A model generated the notes under the pieces. The model was not told the origin of the DNA and made no database searches. It saw only the letters and a list, made by a program, of their open reading frames with translations. Made by a program: the position numbers and the translations under genes. Source: JBFHRE01 sp041591895 (GTDB lineage: Bacteria > Actinomycetota > Acidimicrobiia > Spongiisociales > ZC4RG35). From it: a DNA stretch of 6,289 nt. Positions 1 to 4,120 of the stretch are shown one piece after another (within the stretch, counting starts at the first letter, position 1; each line of letters begins with the position of its first letter). Location: contig JBFHRE010000135.1 in the NCBI GenBank assembly GCA_041591895.1, forward strand, positions 1 to 6,289. Direction: 5' to 3'.

Positions 1-800
1 ACCGGGATGAGATCGATCGACAGCCCTAGAACGGCGGCCGACCACCCGGTCTCGCCGTCGGCATCGAGCCCGAACAGCCCGATGTAGACCAGACCGAACA
101 TGCCCGCCGCTGCGAACAGCCATTTGATCTGATGACGCTCGATCTCTCCGGACCTTCGATACCTGATCGCGATCGCGGCCACGGTCACCACCACCAGCAC
201 CACCAGACCGGACGGCCAACCGATCGAGAACCATCTGGACTCGAAAATCGCCGGGTCGACGAATCCGATCGGGTTGGGCATCGTCCACGGACCGACGATG
301 GAGCCGTCGTCAGACAGCGGACCCACCCGCTCGGCCGCCACGAACAGGCCGGTGAGAGTTCCGATCATGACCAATTCCAGGGCTACCGCCGGCCGCCACC
401 TCGGGGATAGGAGCCGTCCGGTGGGAAACACCAGCAAGAGATGAAAGATCGGGAAGATGAGGAACAGCCATGAGATGTTGTCCATCATCAGCGTGAGGAA
501 GAGCGCCGGATCGAGCTGATCTCGGATCGGGTCGATCGACTCGAGCCTGACATTCACCGGCGTGTCGGTCACCATCGAAAACGCCGGTAGCAGCAGCAGC
601 CGGCCGATCGGGTTCCGAGGTCGTTCCCACAGGATCCTGGCGCCCGCGGCTGCGAACACCAGTGGAAGCAGCGCCCACGGCAGCGACCAAAGATCGATCG
701 CATCGAGTTCGCCCCGACTGGCCCCGATTGCGACCGTCCACAGCGAGCCGAGCAAAACCGCCGCCACGGCCGCGCCGATCAGGAGCTTTCGCCGGTCCAT
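1..800 (-). CDS. Multi-pass membrane sensor-type protein, N-terminal part (histidine-kinase-like membrane region), cut by the window edge
   Basis: Starts with ATG at 800 and stays open to base 1, giving 266 complete codons without a stop. A Shine-Dalgarno-like GAGAAGGA lies at 816-809, 8 nt before the ATG. The product begins MDRRKLLIG and has about seven hydrophobic segments, near residues 5-27, 40-55, 66-77, 109-126, 139-156, 193-213 and 225-244, with an eighth starting near 253. Recognisable motifs are PRNPIGRLLL (61-70), LLLVFPTGRLLSPRWRP (121-137) and a basic loop followed by IERHQIKWLFAAAG (220-233). This pattern is typical of the N-terminal membrane module of many actinobacterial sensor histidine kinases, and it also occurs fused to phosphatase or cyclase domains. 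The visible end, DLIP, matches the point where the family usually continues into a last helix and then the cytoplasmic output domain. The output domain lies outside the window, so kinase activity cannot be confirmed. The gene is 58 nt downstream of the hydrolase gene on the same strand and may be co-transcribed with it. Confidence 0.8.
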   Translation of the reverse strand, partial: MDRRKLLIGAAVAAVLLGSLWTVAIGASRGELDAIDLWSLPWALLPLVFAAAGARILWERPRNPIGRLLLLPAFSMVTDTPVNVRLESIDPIRDQLDPALFLTLMMDNISWLFLIFPIFHLLLVFPTGRLLSPRWRPAVALELVMIGTLTGLFVAAERVGPLSDDGSIVGPWTMPNPIGFVDPAIFESRWFSIGWPSGLVVLVVVTVAAIAIRYRRSGEIERHQIKWLFAAAGMFGLVYIGLFGLDADGETGWSAAVLGLSIDLIP

Positions 801-858
801 CGACCGGATCCTTCTCGACCGCCGTTCCCCCAGCGTTACGAAATCGACCAATGACCGA

Positions 859-2070
859 TCAGTTCGCCTGGGCGCAGGCCCTGGCCGCCTCGGCAGCGGC
901 CTGACGCAGAGCGGTCTCCCGCGGGTCGTCGAAGAGATAGAACCCCATCTGATTCATGGCGTAGCAAAACCCCATGTCCAGGTCGGGATCGGCGAAACCC
1001 ATCGAACCGCCGGCCCCGGGAGTGCCAAAGGCCCGGGGGGAACCGAACTCGAAACCGGGCCAGGGTTTGCAGCAACCCAGAGAAAAGGTGGTGTCCATCC
1101 GCAGGACCTCGTCGAACCGTCCGCCCGAAGGAGGTGATGCCGGATCCTGGAGTGACGCCAGGGTCTTGGAGTCGATCCCCAGCCGCCGTCCCCCGGTGGC
1201 GAACTCGCCGTATGCCAGCGCCACGCTGCGAGCCGTCCCGTTGCCGTTCGAGGCCGGCAATTCGATCCTCCGCAGATCCCGGTCGTTGTAGCGGAGCGGC
1301 CGGCCGAGGACTTTCGGGTTGGCGAACGCCCGGGCGGTGATCGACCGAGGGTTGAGGAAGTCCTTGACGAACTCCGAAGGCATGGTGCGGATGTTGAACA
1401 CCATCTTGGTGCGGTACCAGTCGCCCATGATCCGGGCCAGGCGGTCGTCCGGGATTTCGTTTGGAAGCCCGATGTGGAAGTCGAGACCGAGCGGCGCTGC
1501 GATCTCGTCGGCGAAATAGCGGCCGATCGTGCGCTGTTGGGGGTCGGTACGGCGGATCAACTCCGACTCGTACCACCCGAGGGTGATGCCGTGATAGCCA
1601 TGCCGCTCGCCCGGCGTCCAGGCCGGTTTCTGGGGACCGATGGCGGCGGCCACTGCGTCCGCCGAGGCCAGAGTCTCCACATCCATCGGGGTGTCGATCG
1701 CGCACAAGCCGGCCTGATGCGAGAGGAGCGTTCGGACCGTGATGTCCTCTTTGCCGTTGGCGGCGAACTCGGGCCAATAGGCGGCCACCTTCTCGTCGTA
1801 GTCGAAGAGTCCCCGGGAGTGGGCGTGGGCCACCGCCAGCGCCGACATGCCCTTGGTGGTCGAGAACATGTTGACGAGCGTGTCCTCCCGCCACGGGCGG
1901 CCGGCCTTGGGATCGGCCATGCCACCCCACAGGTCGACGACGAGTTCGTTGCCGACCACCACGGCCACGGTCGCCCCGATCTCGCCTCGAGAGCGGAAGT
2001 TCTCCTCGAAGGCGTCCCGCACCGACTCGAATCCAGGAGCGACCCGGCCACCGATCTCCACCTCCGCCAC
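859..2070 (-). CDS. Serine hydrolase of the beta-lactamase / family VIII esterase (EstB-like) class
   Basis: A 403-residue protein that starts at GTG 2070 and ends with TGA at 859. It has the penicillin-binding-protein/class C beta-lactamase fold signature: the nucleophile motif S70-T-T-K73 in the context NMFSTTKGMSALAVA, then LLSHQAGL (115-122), then a tyrosine motif G-Y159-H-G-I-T-L-G-W (158-166), and near the C-terminus FGTPGAGGSMGFADPD (348-363). The early WGGMADPKAGRPWREDT (48-64) is also typical of EstB-like esterases and beta-lactamase-related hydrolases. The length fits the family at about 380-430 residues. There is no signal peptide, so it is probably cytoplasmic. It likely hydrolyses an ester or amide through a Ser-Lys-Tyr centre; the substrate is unknown, and true beta-lactamase activity is not implied. 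Related proteins often have His in the first position of the third motif (FGHxG); here it is Thr350. The start is supported by GAGGAG four bases upstream and an in-frame TGA with no other start between. Confidence 0.9.
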   Translation of the reverse strand: MAEVEIGGRVAPGFESVRDAFEENFRSRGEIGATVAVVVGNELVVDLWGGMADPKAGRPWREDTLVNMFSTTKGMSALAVAHAHSRGLFDYDEKVAAYWPEFAANGKEDITVRTLLSHQAGLCAIDTPMDVETLASADAVAAAIGPQKPAWTPGERHGYHGITLGWYESELIRRTDPQQRTIGRYFADEIAAPLGLDFHIGLPNEIPDDRLARIMGDWYRTKMVFNIRTMPSEFVKDFLNPRSITARAFANPKVLGRPLRYNDRDLRRIELPASNGNGTARSVALAYGEFATGGRRLGIDSKTLASLQDPASPPSGGRFDEVLRMDTTFSLGCCKPWPGFEFGSPRAFGTPGAGGSMGFADPDLDMGFCYAMNQMGFYLFDDPRETALRQAAAEAARACAQAN

Positions 2071-2074
2071 ACCA

Positions 2075-2080
2075 CTCCTC
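2075..2080 (-). promoter_or_regulatory. Ribosome binding site of the serine hydrolase gene
   Basis: GAGGAG on the minus strand, 4 nt before the GTG at 2070. The frame has a TGA stop a short way upstream and no other usable start between that stop and the GTG, so the GTG is the only reasonable initiation codon. Confidence 0.6.
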
Positions 2081-2107
2081 GAGTCAGGGAAGCCGAGGCT
2101 AACGATT

Positions 2108-2123
2108 CACCCGGCGGCGGGTG
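2108..2123 (-). repeat. Short hairpin between the lipoprotein and hydrolase genes
   Basis: CACCCG (2108-2113) and CGGGTG (2118-2123) form a perfect 6-bp stem with a 4-nt loop, 62 nt past the lipoprotein stop codon. No U run follows on the transcribed strand. It may be a weak terminator or simply a product of GC-rich sequence. In the rest of this 115-bp gap a TTGACC occurs at 2143-2138 on the minus strand, but it has no AT-rich -10 partner at normal spacing. Confidence 0.25.
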
Positions 2124-2185
2124 GCTGCGCCCGGACAGGTCAATGCGCACCAGCAAACGTCAGGTTCACCGAGTCGACACGAGCA

Positions 2186-3439
2186 TCAATAGCTGCCGTC
2201 GTCTCCGCTCTTGACGTAGGTGTGCTCCACCACCTCGAAAACGAACGGGTCGGCCGCGAGGATCTCGTTGCGATCGGTCAGACACTCCTGTGCGTCCAGG
2301 TTGCAGATCTCGAGGAGAGTCACGGTCAGTTGGTCGTCTTCCAGCCTCCATTCGAGGACACCGTGGCCCCCAGCGTTTGCCTGGATCATCACCGATCCGT
2401 CGATCAAGAACGTCCCACCGTCCCCTGCCGGTACGCCACCCGGCTCCACCATCAGCTCTCCGTCGACAACGAACGACTGCCACCAAGTGTGATTGTCGAA
2501 TCCGATCCTGATTCGGAGCTCTTTCGCATCCGGCACCTCCAACGCATCACGGAAGACGGACGAGTCCTCAGTCGGGATCACATAGTCCCAGGTGCCGTTG
2601 AGGATCCCGCCGGCGTAGGTGGATGGGTCGGGTGCGGGCATCGCGGGGGGAGGATCTTGGGGGCGCGTGGCGGAACTCAACTCGGCGACTTGGTCCGGAT
2701 TCAGTGCCATCAGATAGACCTGCACGAGGTCGATAGCACCCGGCCAGAAGTTCCCCGGGTTCGCATCGAACTGAGCACGTCCAATCGTCAGAGGACCGGC
2801 TGCCCTGAGAGGGGCACCAAACGGCATCTCCCCGGCGAGCTCACCATCGAGGAACAGACGGAGCATCCCGCTCTCCTGGTCCGAGACCCCGACCAAATGC
2901 GTCCAGCGATCACCAGGGGTCGCCTGCGGACCGTCGACCCAGACTGCGTAGTCGAGTCCGGTGCGATCCTCGGTCTTCATCATGAACCACCACTGGCTCG
3001 TCTCGCCCACACCGAGCTGGAACAGACCGGTCACCTCTCCCAGGTGGCTGACGGCAGCCGCGATCTCCGACGAGGCGGCGTAGTTGACCCATGCTGCGAT
3101 CGTGAACGAGGAGGTCGTATCGAGCGGGAAGGGCGCGGTAGTGGTGGCATGACCCGTGTACCCGTCGAAGCTGACTGCTCCCAGAGCGGCGTCAAAGGCG
3201 CCTAGGAACTCGACATCGAATTCTCCGGCTGTTGCGCTTCCGGTGCTGCTGAGTTCCCAGGAGTAGTCCGGATTAGGCATCGAAGCAACCGGAGATGAAG
3301 CTGTCTGAGCGGTGGCTGCGACAGTTGAGCCGGTGTCGGTTGGTTGCCCCTGCTCGTCGGCGGAGCCACCGCATGCTGTAGTCATCAACAGCAGGCCCAC
3401 AGCCAGAAGCTGCCGGTGAATCGAGGTTCGTGGGACCAT
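2186..3439 (-). CDS. Secreted lipoprotein with a LamG/concanavalin-like domain and a probable lipocalin-like C-terminal domain
   Basis: A 417-residue protein from ATG 3439 to TGA 2186. The N-terminus MVPRTSIHRQLLAVGLLLMTTAC is a lipoprotein signal peptide with the acylated cysteine predicted at C23, followed by a flexible Gly/Ser/Thr/Gln-rich tether to about residue 57. Residues about 59-256 form a LamG/Laminin_G_3-type jelly roll: FDGYTGHAT (91-99), SFTIAAWVNY (111-120), RWTHLVGV (178-185), LRLFLDGELAG (193-203), LTIGRAQ (217-223) and FWPGAIDLVQVY (231-242). A Pro-rich linker (258-273) leads to a second beta-rich domain (276-408) with LNGTWDY, GTFLIDG and LEDDQLTVTLLEIC, a pattern like small lipocalin-type domains of actinobacterial lipoproteins. 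C379 and C386 may form a disulfide. LamG domains usually bind carbohydrate or protein ligands; no catalytic residues are recognisable. GAGAGAGG at 3453-3446 is a good ribosome site 6 nt from the ATG. The gene lies 71 nt downstream of the secreted-protein gene. The LamG call is firm and the C-terminal assignment is tentative. Confidence 0.88.
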   Translation of the reverse strand: MVPRTSIHRQLLAVGLLLMTTACGGSADEQGQPTDTGSTVAATAQTASSPVASMPNPDYSWELSSTGSATAGEFDVEFLGAFDAALGAVSFDGYTGHATTTAPFPLDTTSSFTIAAWVNYAASSEIAAAVSHLGEVTGLFQLGVGETSQWWFMMKTEDRTGLDYAVWVDGPQATPGDRWTHLVGVSDQESGMLRLFLDGELAGEMPFGAPLRAAGPLTIGRAQFDANPGNFWPGAIDLVQVYLMALNPDQVAELSSATRPQDPPPAMPAPDPSTYAGGILNGTWDYVIPTEDSSVFRDALEVPDAKELRIRIGFDNHTWWQSFVVDGELMVEPGGVPAGDGGTFLIDGSVMIQANAGGHGVLEWRLEDDQLTVTLLEICNLDAQECLTDRNEILAADPFVFEVVEHTYVKSGDDGSY

Positions 3440-3465
3440 GTCATGCCTCTCTCGTCAGATGAAGA

Positions 3466-3498
3466 GGCTGGGCGAATCAGTCAACGACCCGCCCAGCC
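3466..3498 (-). terminator. GC-rich stem-loop between the secreted-protein and LamG lipoprotein genes
   Basis: A perfect 9-bp inverted repeat, GGCTGGGCG (3466-3474) and CGCCCAGCC (3490-3498), with a 15-nt loop. In the direction of transcription it begins 12 nt after the stop of the secreted-protein gene and ends 26 nt before the lipoprotein ATG. The bases that follow it (TCTTCATC) are pyrimidine-rich but not a clean U run. It could be a partial terminator or attenuator that lowers expression of the downstream gene, or a 3'-end stabiliser for the first cistron. Confidence 0.5.
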
Positions 3499-3510
3499 GT
3501 GCAATGCGAA

Positions 3511-3975
3511 TCAGGGACAGCCGGTAACACTCAGGTCGTACTTGTCGACCTTCACAGTGCCGGCCGCCTCGACGAACACCACCCGCTCGTGAATCTGGAT
3601 GGAGCCGGGGAAGTCGTGGAATTGGCTGGTGAACACGACCGTGCCGCCACGAGTGAGGCTGAAGTGCCCGGCCTCCGTGAACTGACTCGAGTAGTCCTCG
3701 ATCGAGGGGTCGTCGAAATCGGTCACGTATCTCCCGGTCTCGCCGAATACGACATGAAGGCTGTCGCCGTGATCCATGACGATGAACCGGTAGGTGACGG
3801 TGAAGGTGGTCCACCCGGCCCGGTCTCCGCAGATGTCATCTGGGAAGTACCGCGCAGTGACCTCCTTGTGCACGATCGTGCGGTCGATGGTCGGCTTGGC
3901 AAAAGCACTCTGCACCGGCAGCGCCGCCATCACCACCAGCGCGGTCAGCACCATCCTCTGGATACGCCTTGTCAT
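3511..3975 (-). CDS. Small Sec-secreted protein of unknown function
   Basis: A 154-residue protein from ATG 3975 to its stop at 3511. The frame stays open upstream to 4284, but that extension would run across the divergent promoter region and into the opposite regulator gene. The ATG at 3975 has a strong ribosome site (AGAGGAG, 3987-3981) and begins an evident signal peptide, so it is the preferred start. The signal peptide is MTRRIQRMVL followed by a hydrophobic core and A-F-A, with cleavage predicted after residue 26. The mature protein is about 128 residues and reads as alternating beta strands, for example WTTFTVTYRFIVMDHG (55-70), GGTVVFTSQFHDFPGS (110-125) and ERVVFVEAAGTVKVDKYDL (130-148). 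It has only two cysteines, C49 and C153, well placed for one disulfide joining the two ends of the mature chain. I recognise no named family. It is the first gene of the minus-strand cluster and is divergent from the SARP-type regulator, so it is the most direct candidate target of that regulator. Confidence 0.85.
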   Translation of the reverse strand: MTRRIQRMVLTALVVMAALPVQSAFAKPTIDRTIVHKEVTARYFPDDICGDRAGWTTFTVTYRFIVMDHGDSLHVVFGETGRYVTDFDDPSIEDYSSQFTEAGHFSLTRGGTVVFTSQFHDFPGSIQIHERVVFVEAAGTVKVDKYDLSVTGCP

Positions 3976-3980
3976 GTTCT

Positions 3981-3987
3981 CTCCTCT
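3981..3987 (-). promoter_or_regulatory. Ribosome binding site that fixes the start of the secreted-protein gene
   Basis: AGAGGAG on the minus strand, 5 nt upstream of the ATG at 3975. Together with the signal peptide starting at that ATG, it decides against the longer open frame that extends to 4284. Confidence 0.75.
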
Positions 3988-4026
3988 CCCGGTTTCTAGG
4001 ACGGCCGGTTGGCCCTCGACCGAATC

Positions 4027-4032
4027 AGTACA
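4027..4032 (-). promoter_or_regulatory. Weak -10-like box for the secreted-protein gene
   Basis: On the minus strand TGTACT (4032-4027) matches the -10 consensus at four of six bases and lies 7 bp downstream of the proximal repeat of the GGTATC array. There is no recognisable -35 box 17 bp upstream. A poor -35 with activator repeats in its place is the usual arrangement of SARP-activated promoters. It would give a leader of about 45 nt containing the ribosome site. The assignment rests on this spacing and is weak. Confidence 0.3.
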
Positions 4033-4039
4033 GGAGGTC

Positions 4040-4079
4040 GGTATCGAGACAGTCCGCGGCCGGTATCCGCCTGGTATCC
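4040..4079. promoter_or_regulatory. Three GGTATC direct repeats in 11-bp phase, a candidate SARP operator
   Basis: GGTATCG at 4040-4046, GGTATCC at 4062-4068 and GGTATCC at 4073-4079. The start-to-start distances are 22 and 11 bp, so all three lie on one face of the helix. The slot between the first two (4051-4057) matches only poorly. SARP-family regulators such as ActII-ORF4, DnrI and AfsR are known to bind heptamer direct repeats with 11-bp periodicity near the -35 region. The array lies between the SARP-type gene and the divergent secreted-protein gene. It sits about 42-81 bp before the predicted start of the regulator transcript, and the nearest repeat is 7 bp before a weak -10-like TGTACT facing the secreted-protein gene. 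It could serve either direction or both. Confidence 0.6.
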
Positions 4080-4085
4080 CTGTCG

Positions 4086-4120
4086 TTGACGGGCCACCAA
4101 GGGTCCCGGATAATCCGGGA
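4086..4120 (+). promoter_or_regulatory. Sigma70-type promoter giving a leaderless mRNA for the SARP-nSTAND1 regulator
   Basis: TTGACG at 4086-4091 is a -35 box with five of six consensus bases, and GATAAT at 4109-4114 is a -10 box with five of six. The spacer is exactly 17 bp. Counting the usual six bases after the -10 box puts +1 at 4121, which is the G of the GTG start codon. No Shine-Dalgarno sequence sits at a normal distance from that GTG, which agrees with leaderless translation, a common mode in actinobacteria. The transcription start is predicted from spacing only. Confidence 0.75.
4104..4120. promoter_or_regulatory. Perfect 17-bp palindrome over the -10 box and next to the start codon, a candidate operator
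   Basis: TCCCGGAT, one base (A), then ATCCGGGA: two perfect 8-base arms around a single central base. The palindrome contains the GATAAT -10 box and ends directly before the GTG at 4121. If transcription starts at 4121 the palindrome is not transcribed, so it is better read as a protein-binding site than as an RNA hairpin. A dimeric repressor bound here would block the promoter. Which protein binds is unknown; SARP proteins usually bind direct repeats instead. Confidence 0.6.

Noticed and set aside
310..741. Minus-strand 143-codon frame and plus-strand frames within 132-1137
   Set aside because: They overlap the multi-pass membrane protein frame, which has coherent transmembrane segments and family motifs continuing to the window edge.
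836..2156. Long minus-strand open frames at 836-1930 and 1557-2156 overlapping the serine hydrolase
   Set aside because: Their translations are rich in Arg, Gly and Pro with no domain pattern, while the overlapping frame carries the full SxxK/Tyr hydrolase signature. They are GC-driven shadow frames.
1847..3205. Plus-strand open frame of 452 codons
   Set aside because: It runs antisense across the hydrolase 5' end and most of the LamG lipoprotein gene, shows no recognisable domain and has no ribosome site; it is the antisense shadow of two well-supported genes.
3993..3998. TAGAAA on the minus strand as the -10 box of the secreted-protein gene
   Set aside because: It would start transcription inside or after the ribosome site, leaving no functional leader for a gene that clearly has a Shine-Dalgarno sequence.
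3499..3999. Plus-strand open frame antisense to the small secreted protein
   Set aside because: No family features. The minus strand has a strong ribosome site, a signal peptide and a good operon position.
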